From contig JAUWWQ010000008.1 of NCBI GenBank assembly GCA_030616775.1, forward strand, positions 39,458-103,457: a stretch of DNA of 64,000 bases, given 5' to 3'. Positions 1-9,037 of the stretch are shown here, one piece after another (the first letter of the stretch is position 1; the number at the start of each line of letters is the position of its first letter). The position numbers and the translations under genes were made by a program. Source of the DNA: Planctomycetota bacterium. GTDB taxonomy: Bacteria > Planctomycetota > Phycisphaerae > UBA1845. Under the pieces are notes generated by a model. It was not told where the DNA came from and did no database searches. It saw only the letters and a list, made by a program, of their open reading frames with translations.

Positions 1-1
1 A

Positions 2-1840
2 CCGCCTGAACCGGAGCCGTTTGCCAACGCCGACACTGATGCCGACGCGCGTTGGGTCGTTGACGCCTCATACGACGGGTTCGTCGACACCGACAGCACG
101 GCAAGACCGGTGCCCGACGCCTACCACGTGGCTTTGTGGGGTGGCCCGTTCGAGGGCAACGATGTGACGTACAGTGCCACCTCTCTGGCGCCGGGTTCGT
201 ACACCTTTGCCTACCTTGACCGTCCCGACGACAGCCTGATGCAGGGGTGGCTCGAGGTCAATTACGAGGGCAAGGATCTGCTGGACTATTTGTACAAGTG
301 GAAGAACAGCATCCCGGAGCAGAAACAGCGGCTTGCCTATGACTATGAAATCAGTGGTCGGACGGACAGCATAGATCCGGCGGCCTTTAAGAGTCTCACT
401 AAACAGCTTCGGGCCTTTGACCGTTTGGAGAAGCAGCTCGATGCGGCCATTACGGCCGAGGTCAAGGCCCAAACCGCGAGACACCAACAGGTTCGTGACC
501 TGCTCCGTGATGCGGAAATCCTCATCTTGCCCGGCAGCGATCAGGTCTTCCACGCGACAACGCGCGCCGCTTTCAGCCCCGACGATTTCGAGGCGGTTCG
601 CGCCGCCGGAGCACTGACCAAGATGGTTCTGGTGGCGGACCATCAAGACGCCCAATGGAAACTCCGCTGTGTCGATCAGTTGTATGATGATCTGCTGCGC
701 TGCAAAGCGGTAATGGGACAAGAGGCTGATCGGCTCGAACGGCGCAAGGGACTGTTCCTACTGACCGACCACCTCCACAATCACGACAAACGCTTCGTCG
801 AGAATGAAATGCGTCTCCAGGTCGTGTTGGGTGCGATCGACCGGCTGGACCAGCACATGAGCGATCTGCGTGATCGCCGGATGGCCCTGGCGTTCATCAG
901 TGAGCTGGTCGCCCCCGACGGAGCCTTCCGAGCGCTCGATCAGGAAAAACGGGATCTGCTGCAAGAAAGGGTCGTGCTTCAGGCTGAGAAGAACCGGCTG
1001 GACTTGCTGTTTGACGAATCCAATGAGAATAGTGCCAGGCGCGTTGACCTTGAGCGGAATCGTCAGCACGTCACCGCAGCAATGGTTTCGCTCGATGCCC
1101 GGCTTGCAGACCTCGGCAAAGCCCGCAAGGTGCTTGAGACAATGACTGAGTCCACAGATGTGATTCATCGCCAGGGCGACACGCGGCTGCTGACGGCTAC
1201 GGTAGTTGAGGACCAATTACCTTTCGCCATTCGTCAGGCCATTCAGCGCGAGTCTCTCATGACCGTGCGGTTGCAGACCGAGGACAACTTGTTCGTGCCG
1301 GCGAAGGCAAGCGTGGCTCGGGCCGGTGCATTCACCCCGGCAACATACCCGCGCACACCTTGGACTGCTGAAGGACAGTATGAATCGCCACCTCCCAGCC
1401 TGAGACCAGAGCGTGCCGATGTAGTTCAGTTCACCGAGCGGCAAGAGTACGAGCCGCAAGTGACCCCATCTGGCGATAAGGCAGGGTGGACGCCCCCTCC
1501 CAGTCCAAGACCAGCGCATGCAGATGCAGTTCAGTTCACCGACTGGCAAAAACAGGAGCCCCAAGTGGTCCTCTCTCGCGATCAAATAGACTGGGCACAA
1601 TCCGACCGGGACGACTGCCCGTTGTGGCTGAAGCTACTGGTACCTCCGTGTTGGCTGGCTAATCGAGATAAGGCCAACCTGGCAGCCGCTAATGATGATG
1701 CTCAACTTGCCGGTCTTCGAGACAAGCAGGCAACCCCGCAAGACGATCAGACATACCCCCCTCAGGCTGAAGAGAAAGACCCGGGATGTCCTTGGATAGT
1801 CCGCTTGCTCGTACCTCCATGTTGGTTCGCCGATAACTGA
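2..1840 (+). CDS. coiled-coil protein of unknown function, 5' end outside window
   Basis: The frame is open from the first bases, so the gene starts upstream and the GTG at 110 is probably internal; about 612 residues are visible. The middle, from roughly residue 90 to 400, is rich in charged heptad-like helices and is probably coiled coil. After that come two tandem copies of a Pro-rich unit (SLRPERADVVQFTERQ and SPRPAHADAVQFTDWQ), each followed by an EPQV block. The C-terminus carries a second duplication: CPLWLKLLVPPCWLAN and, 60 residues on, CPWIVRLLVPPCWFADN as the very end. The short hydrophobic Cys-Pro-Pro-Cys-Trp modules could contact membrane or form disulfides. No enzyme motif is seen and I do not recognise the family. 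A strong hairpin follows the stop. Confidence 0.75.
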   Translation, partial: PPEPEPFANADTDADARWVVDASYDGFVDTDSTARPVPDAYHVALWGGPFEGNDVTYSATSLAPGSYTFAYLDRPDDSLMQGWLEVNYEGKDLLDYLYKWKNSIPEQKQRLAYDYEISGRTDSIDPAAFKSLTKQLRAFDRLEKQLDAAITAEVKAQTARHQQVRDLLRDAEILILPGSDQVFHATTRAAFSPDDFEAVRAAGALTKMVLVADHQDAQWKLRCVDQLYDDLLRCKAVMGQEADRLERRKGLFLLTDHLHNHDKRFVENEMRLQVVLGAIDRLDQHMSDLRDRRMALAFISELVAPDGAFRALDQEKRDLLQERVVLQAEKNRLDLLFDESNENSARRVDLERNRQHVTAAMVSLDARLADLGKARKVLETMTESTDVIHRQGDTRLLTATVVEDQLPFAIRQAIQRESLMTVRLQTEDNLFVPAKASVARAGAFTPATYPRTPWTAEGQYESPPPSLRPERADVVQFTERQEYEPQVTPSGDKAGWTPPPSPRPAHADAVQFTDWQKQEPQVVLSRDQIDWAQSDRDDCPLWLKLLVPPCWLANRDKANLAAANDDAQLAGLRDKQATPQDDQTYPPQAEEKDPGCPWIVRLLVPPCWFADN

Positions 1841-1902
1841 CCACGCCCGCAGGCATCGTGCCACAGACAAGACACCGGGCTTGAGCCCGTAGCACCGCCG
1901 TA

Positions 1903-1939
1903 AAGGCCCTTGTGGAGCATTTGGTTCCACAAGGGCCTT
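1903..1939 (+). terminator. hairpin terminator candidate
   Basis: A perfect 14-bp inverted repeat (AAGGCCCTTGTGGA, then TCCACAAGGGCCTT) encloses a 9-nt loop, 63 bases after the stop of the preceding gene. It is not followed by a clear T-run, so it may not be a classical intrinsic terminator; position and perfect stem support a transcript-end role. From here to the next promoter at 2135 I see no gene. Confidence 0.6.
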
Positions 1940-2134
1940 GCCTTAAGTGCACGATAGGGCCTGCGCATCACCCTTCGCCCACGCGGACGCCCCCGCATGG
2001 ACACGCAAAAATCATCCTGACACCTTTTCCTTTTTTGCCGGTTGCCACGGTGCCCGTCGTTGATCCGGGCCGGACGACGTTCTCGGGAAGAACGGTGCCG
2101 CGAAGCGACGGTCTTTAAAATTCCCGAGACCGGC

Positions 2135-2183
2135 TTGACTTCGCATCCGCCACGTGCTACAGTGCACTAGTAAGCTAGTGCAC
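2135..2183 (+). promoter_or_regulatory. promoter with overlapping GntR-type palindromic operator
   Basis: TTGACT (2135-2140) and TACAGT (2158-2163) are spaced by 17 bp, a good -35/-10 pair. A perfect inverted repeat GTGCACTAG-TAAG-CTAGTGCAC (2162-2183) starts at the end of the -10 and covers the likely start of transcription. Its place directly in front of a GntR gene that heads an ABC operon fits an autorepressed YtrA-type operon. Confidence 0.7.
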
Positions 2184-2211
2184 AGCAACGATGCCCTGGA
2201 GCTTGGACCAC

Positions 2212-2604
2212 ATGAGCGTCGATCCGAACAATCCCATCCCAATCTACCAGCAGATCGCCGACTACATCCGCCGCTCCATCGCCGCCGGTGTCTATCGCCC
2301 CGGCGAGATGATCCCCTCGCTGCGGGTTTTGGCGTTGGAGCTGACGGTCAATCCCAACACGGTCCAGCGTGCCTTCGAGACGCTCGAACGTGAGGGGCTG
2401 ATCCATCCGCGCAAGGGCCTGGGCATGTTCGTCACGCGTCATGGGGCGACTTCGGCGCAGTCGAAGTCCCGTACCGCTGTTTACGAGACCTTCGTCCAGG
2501 GCATCCGCGCCGGCTGCGACGCCAAGATGACCACCCGGCGAATCCGCGGCGTCTTCGAGCAGGCAGCCCGTGATGTCGCCACTGAAGTGAGGAGCGCCAA
2601 GTGA
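2212..2604 (+). CDS. GntR family (YtrA-type) transcriptional regulator
   Basis: A 130-residue protein with a single N-terminal winged helix-turn-helix of the GntR family (IPIYQQIADYIRRSI, PSLRVLALELTVNPNTVQRA, LEREGLIHPRKGLGMFV) and only a short helical tail. That is the size and layout of the YtrA subfamily, which has no large effector domain and typically sits with ABC transporter genes. I chose ATG 2212 because the conserved family start (DPNNPIPIYQQI) follows directly; ATG 2191 lies just after the operator and would add seven unlikely residues. The stop overlaps the next start (GTGA). It likely represses its own operon through the palindrome at 2162-2183, with induction under envelope or antibiotic stress as in other YtrA operons (inference). 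Confidence 0.9.
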   Translation: MSVDPNNPIPIYQQIADYIRRSIAAGVYRPGEMIPSLRVLALELTVNPNTVQRAFETLEREGLIHPRKGLGMFVTRHGATSAQSKSRTAVYETFVQGIRAGCDAKMTTRRIRGVFEQAARDVATEVRSAK

Positions 2605-3515
2605 CCACGCCTCCGTCGCGGCCATCGGCCATCGAGACCACGTCACTCACCAAGCGCTACGGTGACCAAGTGGCGGTGGACAGTCTCTCCCTGTGTGTGC
2701 CGACCGGCACAGTATTTGGCTTCATCGGCCCCAACGGCGCCGGCAAGACTACCACCATCAGAATGCTGATGAACACTCTGCGCAGCACCGCGGGCAGCGC
2801 CCGCCTGCTTGGTCTGGATGTCGCCTGCCACCGGGCCGAACTGCGCCGGCGAATCGGCTACGTCCCCGAGCTGCACTTCATCTACCGCTGGATGCGCGTC
2901 AGCGACGCCGTGTGGTTCTGCCGCTCACTGCACCGGACTTGGAACGACCGGCGATGCCGCGAGCTGCTGGACATTTTCGAGCTCGACCCCAACAAGTGCG
3001 TCCGGCAGCTCTCCAAGGGCATGGTGGCCAAGCTGGCCCTGCTGCTGGCGGTTGCCCACGAGCCGGAACTGCTGATCCTCGACGAGCCCACCTCCGGGCT
3101 CGATCCGCTGGTACGCGAGGAGTTCCTCGACGGCGTGCTGCGGACCGTCTGCACGGGCGACCGAACGGTGCTCTTCTCCAGCCACGTCATGAGTGACGTG
3201 CAGCGTCTCGCCGACCGAATCGGCATAATCTGCGGCGGGCGGATGCTGGTCGACAGCCGGACCGACGAGCTGGTCGCCGGTACCAAGCGGGTGCGCGCGG
3301 TCGTGAGCAACGATACGCCGCTTGAGCGACTGCCTGCCGGCACCATCTGGCATACGGTGCGCCATCGCGAGTGGCTGTTCACTGTTCACCGGTTTTCGCC
3401 GGCGACGATCGACGAGCTGCGCAACAGCTACCCGGTCGAGAACCTCGAGGTACACGATCTTGCGCTGGAAGATATATTCAAAGACTTTGTCAAAGGCCGG
3501 AGAGGCGCAGCATGA
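2601..3515 (+). CDS. ABC transporter ATP-binding protein
   Basis: A 304-residue ATPase of the two-gene export type found with YtrA regulators. Walker A GPNGAGKTT is at residues 43-51, the signature is LSKGM (137-141, for LSGGQ), Walker B LLILDEP at 157-163 followed by the D-loop SGLD, and the switch His is in LFSSH near residue 195. The C-terminal 80 residues form the small extra domain usual in multidrug, bacteriocin or gliding-type ABC exporters. The GTG start overlaps the regulator's stop by 4 bases and the stop overlaps the permease start (ATGA), so the three genes are translationally coupled. The substrate is unknown. Confidence 0.92.
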   Translation: MTTPPSRPSAIETTSLTKRYGDQVAVDSLSLCVPTGTVFGFIGPNGAGKTTTIRMLMNTLRSTAGSARLLGLDVACHRAELRRRIGYVPELHFIYRWMRVSDAVWFCRSLHRTWNDRRCRELLDIFELDPNKCVRQLSKGMVAKLALLLAVAHEPELLILDEPTSGLDPLVREEFLDGVLRTVCTGDRTVLFSSHVMSDVQRLADRIGIICGGRMLVDSRTDELVAGTKRVRAVVSNDTPLERLPAGTIWHTVRHREWLFTVHRFSPATIDELRNSYPVENLEVHDLALEDIFKDFVKGRRGAA

Positions 3516-4204
3516 ATGCGCTGTTGTGGAAAGACTACCGGGTAAACCGCCTCGTCCTGCTGACCGGTTTAGTCCTGCTGTTGGCACCGCTGGTCGCCTT
3601 CTGCACGATCAACGCCGTCTCGCAGTGGCGCTACGGTCAGCCAATCTTCCCCTGGCCGGCGGCGCTGGGCTTTGCCAGCGTGATTAGCCTGCTGCTATCG
3701 TGCATAACGCTGACCCTGCTCGGTGGTGCGGCGTTTGCCTGCGAACGGTGCGACCGCTCAGCGGAGTTCCTGGCCGGACTGCCGGCCACGCGGCCCCAGA
3801 TCATCGCCAGCAAAGTTGTCATCGCGGTAGGGGCGGGCCTGGTCATCTGGGCCGTCGATCTGCTGGTCTTCTTCGTAATTGTTCCATACAGCGGCGAGAT
3901 GGGGCCCGAGACGGTAGAGAACGTCGCGAATTTCCGCACGAAGATGCTACCCATGCTGGCGGCCATGTCATTCAGCATGTTCGGTGCCGCCTGGTTCGGC
4001 TCGTCGTTCCTGCCCAGTCACAACATTGCCGCCGGCTTGGCATTCGGTTTCCCGGTGCTGGTCTTCGGCATCCTGCGCGCCGTCGAGTTCGTGCTCGAGC
4101 AGAACGAGTTCGCCGTCGATTGGCTCCCGACCGTGCTGGCCGTCCTGGGCCTGGCTGGTTTCCTGGGCGGAATCCTCATCTACGCCCGCCGCGTTGAACC
4201 ATAG
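3512..4204 (+). CDS. ABC transporter permease
   Basis: About 230 residues with roughly six hydrophobic segments (residues 14-34, 51-72, 103-126, 149-170, 177-194 and 205-224 approximately) and no nucleotide-binding motif; this is the membrane partner of the ATPase just upstream. The N-terminus MNALLWKDYRVNRLVLL is the usual 'WKDYR' start of ABC-2-like permeases. ATG 3512 overlaps the ATPase stop and has a GGAGAGG site upstream; the open frame extends further 5' but that part lies inside the ATPase gene. Only one permease is present, so the exporter is probably a homodimer of each subunit. Confidence 0.85.
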   Translation: MNALLWKDYRVNRLVLLTGLVLLLAPLVAFCTINAVSQWRYGQPIFPWPAALGFASVISLLLSCITLTLLGGAAFACERCDRSAEFLAGLPATRPQIIASKVVIAVGAGLVIWAVDLLVFFVIVPYSGEMGPETVENVANFRTKMLPMLAAMSFSMFGAAWFGSSFLPSHNIAAGLAFGFPVLVFGILRAVEFVLEQNEFAVDWLPTVLAVLGLAGFLGGILIYARRVEP

Positions 4205-4603
4205 CCGCTCCTGCTCACAGTCATCCCATGCGTCTGGTTCGAGAAGGGAGCCATCGGCAACCGTTGGGGGATCACCGGGTCGATCCCACGGTTGTCGGAC
4301 ACACGAGTTGGCATTACACGTCGTAATAATTCGTCGTCTGCCCGCACGACCAGCAATGTGCCGTTGGGGTCTGATGCTCGACTCTTGACCAACGCGTGTC
4401 GCTAACTTCAAGATGTGTTTCGTCGAGCGTACACCCCGGTGTGCACGACATCGCGGGTGTATTTCTGCCCAACACTTACCGGCCAGCAGCCAGCCTGGCA
4501 CGACGCTGCTGATAGATTTCCGGCGGGGCCGTCATGTTAAGCGGTTGGTCCGTCATCCGACCAATACTCGCAGGTCCGCCTTCCCCCGCAAGAGTCCGAG
4601 GAG
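4205..4603. other. intergenic stretch between convergent genes
   Basis: No convincing gene between the ABC permease and SMC, which converge here. On the minus strand at 4476-4556 there is a 26-residue frame (ending MTAPPEIYQQRRARLAAGR) whose style recalls the first residues of an aminopeptidase P; if so it is a truncated remnant. Nothing else is recognised. Confidence 0.4.
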
Positions 4604-7600
4604 CTAGGCCACGTTCACGCCGGTAAACTCTACGCTCACCTGCGTCGAGACACCGGGCTCTTGCATGGTAATCCCGTAGAGTTGATCCACCACGTTCATC
4701 GTCCACTTCGAGTGGGTAATGATGATGAACTGCGTGTCGCGGACGAATTCCTGAAGGATCCGGTTAAAACGCTCGTTGTTGGCTTCATCGAGGGCGGCAT
4801 CAACCTCATCCAGAAATGCACACGGTGCGGGACGGGACTTGAAAATACTCATCAAAAGCGCAATCGCCGTCAGGGACTTCTCGCCGCCGGACATCAGCGA
4901 GATGGCCTGTAGGTCCTTCCCGGGCGGCTGAGCCAGGATTTCGATCCCGCACTCCAGGACGTTGTTAGGATCTTCGAGAATGATATCCGCCCGACCGCCG
5001 CCGAAGAGCTTGCGGAACAAAGCTCGGAAGTTCTCGCGGATCTGTTCCAAGGCGGTCGTGAAGCGCTCCCGTGACTCGCGATTCAGCCTGTCGATCAACT
5101 GTTCAAGCTGTCGGTGCGAGGCGGTGAGATCATCCCGTTGTCCGGTCAGGAACCCGTGCCGTTGTTCCAATTCTTCCAGCTCGGTAATCGCATCAAGATT
5201 CACGTGGCCGAGCCGTTCCATCTTGCCACGAAGCTCGGTGATTTCGGCTTCGACCTGTTCCCAATCCTGTTCCTGATAGTCGTATTGCGTGTAGCGTTCG
5301 GCCAGATCAATGGCCAGCTCATCCGAGACCCGGGAGACTAGATCGTCACGCCGGACGTTCGTCTCGGTGAACGACATTTGGTGCTCGTGCAGTTCAGTCT
5401 CGACGGTCTCAAGGCGGCTGCGCGCGGTCTTCAGGGTTTCGGTCAGGTTCTCCGACTCGTGCCGGAGGGCCTCCCGCTGGTGTCGCAACTCCGTGCACCT
5501 ACCTTCCAGTTGCTCGATGGTGGTGTTCAACGTCGAGAGCTGCTCCTGCCCCCGCTCGACCGTGCTCTGGGCATCCGTGATTCGGGCTTCACATTGTTCG
5601 CGATCGTGCCTGACGGCACCGACCGTGGTCTCGAGTTCCCCATTGATTCGTCTAAGGGAGTTGATCGTGTCGGTAGCGGCGGCACGCTTTTCAGTCAATT
5701 GGCCGGCGCTTACCTTGACCTGCGTGAGCTCTTCCTGCACCTCCCGTCGCGTGGCCACGATCTTGTCAATTCGATCCTGATGGGCTGCAACTCTCTGTTC
5801 GCGCTGTTTGTTTTCCCGTTCGACGGCTTCGAGTGATTTGCCCTCGGCAGCGCTCTTTTCGAGCACTTCGTTGATCTGGTGCTCGATCATTGCGACCTCT
5901 TGAGCGATCAAGGGCTGCTCGTTGGCTAACCGTTTGACCGTTTGGTCGATGCCCTGCAGGGCGGTGTTCGCCTCCACCTTGGCCGTGCTGGACTCGTAGA
6001 TCGCGGTTCGCAGCTCTTGCTGCACGTCATCCAGGTGGCTGATTTCCGCGTCAATGCGGTTGAGCTGGTCACCAAGTGTGTGGATCCGCTTGTCGAGTTC
6101 GATTGTACGGGCCTCGATGTCGCGCAACTCGCTCTTGCGGGAGATCAGACCTGTCCCCGACGAGGGCGGGCCCAGACTGACACGGCCGTCCGGCTCCACC
6201 ACCTCGCCCTGCAGAGTGACAAAACGATGGCCGGCGACATCCATAGCAGCCATGGCCAGCGCGGTATCAAGGTCCTCCGTCATGACGGTCTTTCCGAACA
6301 GATGGCGCCCGAGAGGCTCGAACTGGTCGGGGAATCGAACGAGGTCAATGGCCCGTGCAACGAAGCCGGGCTGTCCCGAAAAGTCTCGTTCGTTGACAAT
6401 CGGCGGCAGGCGGTCGAGGCAAAGGGCGGTCAACCGTCCGGGGAGGTCGCTGAAAACCTCCGGGTGGGCGAGGAAGGTACGGCTATCGGTGATGACCAAG
6501 TGCTGGGCAGCCTCGCCCAACAGCGATTCGATGATGCGGGCATGGGCGACATCGGCGTCAAATATGTCGGCCACAAGTCCGGCTACGCTGTCCAGCGCCG
6601 CCGGGGCGCCGTTTTGATGCTTTTCGTCAAGAAGTCGGCGTGCCCCGGCGCCGACACCTTCCATGCGTTGCTCCAAATCTTCCAGCAACTCGCGACGCGA
6701 CAGCAAGGCGCTGCGCTGCTCTTTGGCTCCGGCAAGCCCGTCTACAACCTGCTGCCTAAGGGCCCCGGTGCGGGCGGCTTGGGCCTTTTTTCCTTCAAGA
6801 CGTTCTGTCTCCTCGGCGATCAGGACATCGAGCTCGCCCAGGCGCATATTAAGCTGGGCCTTCTGCTCTAGAGTGGACTCCAATTCAACGACGATTCGGG
6901 CGTCGCGTTCGGAGAGACGGCCTTTTTGACCGACCAGCGATTCGCGATGGGTGTTGAGCCGGATGATCTCATTATGCATCTGGGCGCTGTTGCGCAGCAG
7001 ATCAATAATGCCGGCCTTTTCATCTTCGAGGATCGCCTGGGCCTGGGTCAAGTCGCGGGCCAGCGACCGATCGTGTTCTGTCAGCTCATCAACGCGGGCG
7101 TGCAATTCACGAGTCTGGTGCTGCAAACCGACCGCTGATTCCTGTGCCTCGACCAGTTGACATTGACTCTCCTCCAGGCGCCGGGTGTCGGCGGCCTGGC
7201 GCTCCTTCAATCGCTCTAACAGCACCCTCTGTTCGTCGGCGCGTTTGCGGGCTGACTCGATGCGCTCTTCCTGGGCCAGAAGTCCCGACTTGGCCTGGAG
7301 GAACTCGCTGTCCGCGGTGTTGATTTCCTCAGCCAAACGATCAAGCTGTGACGTGAGTTGCGCCCCGTTTGCCTCGTTCCGGTCGATTTCGGTGCGGATC
7401 CCGGTGACATGGTCGCTGCGCTGTTGCACCTCGTGGGTCAGGCGGTCTACCTGTTCGGTGAAGCGGTGATATTCCGCCATCGCGTAGCTGGAACGAAGCT
7501 CGTTCAGGCGGGCCTCATATGCTTTGTAACTCCGAGCCTTGCCGGCCTGAAGCTTGACGCTGCGAAGACGTTTCTCCAGCTCCGCAATGATGTCCGCGAC

Positions 7601-8170
7601 GCGCAGCAGGTTCTGCTGGGTCCGCTCCAGTTTCCGCTCCGCTTCGCGCCGTCGCGCTTTATACTTACTGATTCCTGCAGCCTCGTCAAAGATGATGCGG
7701 CGTTCCGCGGGGCTGCTCTGGAGCAGGCTGTCGACGCGGCCCTGTTCGATGACCGAGTAGGCCTCCACGCCGACGCCGGTATCCATGAACAGCTCGCGGA
7801 TATCCTTAAGACGAATGGTCTCACGATTGAGCAGGTACTCACTTTCGCCCGACCGGTAGAGCTTTCGCGTGACAGTGACCTCCTCTTGATCAAGCGGAAG
7901 GGTCCGGTCGGAGTTGTCGAAGACCAGGTCGACTTGAGCCACGCTGCTGCTGTGGCGTGTGCTTGAGCCGTTGAAGATCATGTCGCTCATTTGCCGGCCC
8001 CGAAGCGAGCGGGCGGACTGTTCGCCGAGCACCCATCGGAAGGCATCGACCAGGTTGCTTTTGCCGCAGCCGTTCGGGCCCACAATGCAGGTGATCCCCG
8101 GGCCAAAGTCGAAGTAGACCTTGTCGGGGAAGCTCTTGAATCCAAGGGCGGTAATGCGTTTGAGGAACAT
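4604..8170 (-). CDS. smc: chromosome segregation protein SMC
   Basis: A full-length 1188-residue SMC ATPase that compacts and segregates the chromosome on the nucleoid. Walker A GPNGCGKSN is at residues 31-39, the ABC signature LMSGGEKSL at about 1092-1100, Walker B CAFLDEVDAALD at about 1117-1128. Two long Gln/Glu/Arg-rich coiled coils flank a globular hinge at about residues 500-660 (GVGAGARRLL to the GLISRKSELRD re-entry). The start has GGAGGT about nine bases upstream on the minus strand. The kleisin partners ScpA and ScpB are not in the window. It is monocistronic here. Confidence 0.97.
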   Translation of the reverse strand: MFLKRITALGFKSFPDKVYFDFGPGITCIVGPNGCGKSNLVDAFRWVLGEQSARSLRGRQMSDMIFNGSSTRHSSSVAQVDLVFDNSDRTLPLDQEEVTVTRKLYRSGESEYLLNRETIRLKDIRELFMDTGVGVEAYSVIEQGRVDSLLQSSPAERRIIFDEAAGISKYKARRREAERKLERTQQNLLRVADIIAELEKRLRSVKLQAGKARSYKAYEARLNELRSSYAMAEYHRFTEQVDRLTHEVQQRSDHVTGIRTEIDRNEANGAQLTSQLDRLAEEINTADSEFLQAKSGLLAQEERIESARKRADEQRVLLERLKERQAADTRRLEESQCQLVEAQESAVGLQHQTRELHARVDELTEHDRSLARDLTQAQAILEDEKAGIIDLLRNSAQMHNEIIRLNTHRESLVGQKGRLSERDARIVVELESTLEQKAQLNMRLGELDVLIAEETERLEGKKAQAARTGALRQQVVDGLAGAKEQRSALLSRRELLEDLEQRMEGVGAGARRLLDEKHQNGAPAALDSVAGLVADIFDADVAHARIIESLLGEAAQHLVITDSRTFLAHPEVFSDLPGRLTALCLDRLPPIVNERDFSGQPGFVARAIDLVRFPDQFEPLGRHLFGKTVMTEDLDTALAMAAMDVAGHRFVTLQGEVVEPDGRVSLGPPSSGTGLISRKSELRDIEARTIELDKRIHTLGDQLNRIDAEISHLDDVQQELRTAIYESSTAKVEANTALQGIDQTVKRLANEQPLIAQEVAMIEHQINEVLEKSAAEGKSLEAVERENKQREQRVAAHQDRIDKIVATRREVQEELTQVKVSAGQLTEKRAAATDTINSLRRINGELETTVGAVRHDREQCEARITDAQSTVERGQEQLSTLNTTIEQLEGRCTELRHQREALRHESENLTETLKTARSRLETVETELHEHQMSFTETNVRRDDLVSRVSDELAIDLAERYTQYDYQEQDWEQVEAEITELRGKMERLGHVNLDAITELEELEQRHGFLTGQRDDLTASHRQLEQLIDRLNRESRERFTTALEQIRENFRALFRKLFGGGRADIILEDPNNVLECGIEILAQPPGKDLQAISLMSGGEKSLTAIALLMSIFKSRPAPCAFLDEVDAALDEANNERFNRILQEFVRDTQFIIITHSKWTMNVVDQLYGITMQEPGVSTQVSVEFTGVNVA

Positions 8171-8460
8171 AGGGTTGGGTACCTCCGTGTGCCCCGGTCA
8201 ACCGGCCGTCCGTGACCGCCGCAAGTATCGTACCCGCGCCCCCGCGAGCACGCAAACGCCGGCAGACTACCACAACCCGGGCCGGAGTACAAAAGCGGAG
8301 AGGCTCAAACGAGCCGTGGGGGAGTCTCGCAGGACCAGGCCTGCCGGGAGTCGCCGGGTGTGGCCAGTCTTGTTGGCAAAGCCCAATAAATCGTGTGTGG
8401 CTGTAGTTTGGCACACCAACATCCTGAGCGAAGCGAAGAATCCGGCTCCGTACTGTGGGC

Positions 8461-8525
8461 AAGAGATCCTTCGCTTTGCGAAGGATGCCACAAAAATCCG
8501 ATGTTGCCAAGAAGTATGGCCACAC
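8461..8525. repeat. dispersed 65-bp intergenic repeat, copy 1
   Basis: This 65-bp stretch matches 10632-10696 with 7 mismatches (about 89% identity) in the same orientation. It contains an internal short hairpin (ATCCTTCGC/GCGAAGGAT). It lies in the 440-bp space between the divergent SMC and Cys-rich genes, which otherwise shows no gene. The element belongs to the intergenic repeat type built around 'TTCGCTTCGCGAAGGAT'. Confidence 0.75.
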
Positions 8526-8611
8526 ACCTTGACACGACCCCCCCTCCTCTATTATCAAGTTCTGTCAGCTCATTCCGTTTTCAGAAGCTCCGTTTTCAAG
8601 TGGTGAACTAA

Positions 8612-8950
8612 ATGAAAGGCATCAAGATGAATCGCATCAATTTCATGGTCTGTTGTGTCGCGGCAATGGCACTGTTGCTCTACTCAGAACCGGCGGGCTC
8701 GATTCCGCCGACCGTACTACAGGCGGCGGTCAAGACCCTGGGTGTGGTCGCACCGGCCAAATGTTGCGCCAATACTTGCTGGCACGGGTTGGGCTGCTGT
8801 GGCTGCACCGGAGCGTGCAACTGTCCCTGTGAAACGGGCGACTGCACCGGCTCGTGCCCTCAGTCCGTTAGTGTTTGCGGCTCCTGTTGCGGCCAGTTTG
8901 ATCAAGCGGCGGATCTCGCTTGTAGCATTGATTGCGAGACGACACAATAA
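8612..8950 (+). CDS. small secreted cysteine-rich protein
   Basis: A 112-residue protein; ATG 8627 is an equally possible start. An N-terminal signal peptide (MNRINFMVCCVAAMALLLYS then EPAGS) is followed by a mature part of about 80 residues holding 16 cysteines, many as CC or C-x2/3-C (KCCANTC, GCCGCTGAC, SCCGQ). The pattern suggests a disulfide-locked or metal-binding extracytoplasmic peptide. No family is recognised. The following gene, 70 bases downstream, encodes a secreted thioredoxin-fold protein that has lost its redox cysteines, so the two may be functionally linked (inference). Confidence 0.65.
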   Translation: MKGIKMNRINFMVCCVAAMALLLYSEPAGSIPPTVLQAAVKTLGVVAPAKCCANTCWHGLGCCGCTGACNCPCETGDCTGSCPQSVSVCGSCCGQFDQAADLACSIDCETTQ

Positions 8951-9037
8951 TGATTCTCAAGGTAGTGTAGGCGCAGGGAACGCCCGCGCACTGCTATTTT
9001 CATCGGTACACCGTGAACAATGGAGAACCTATCCATC

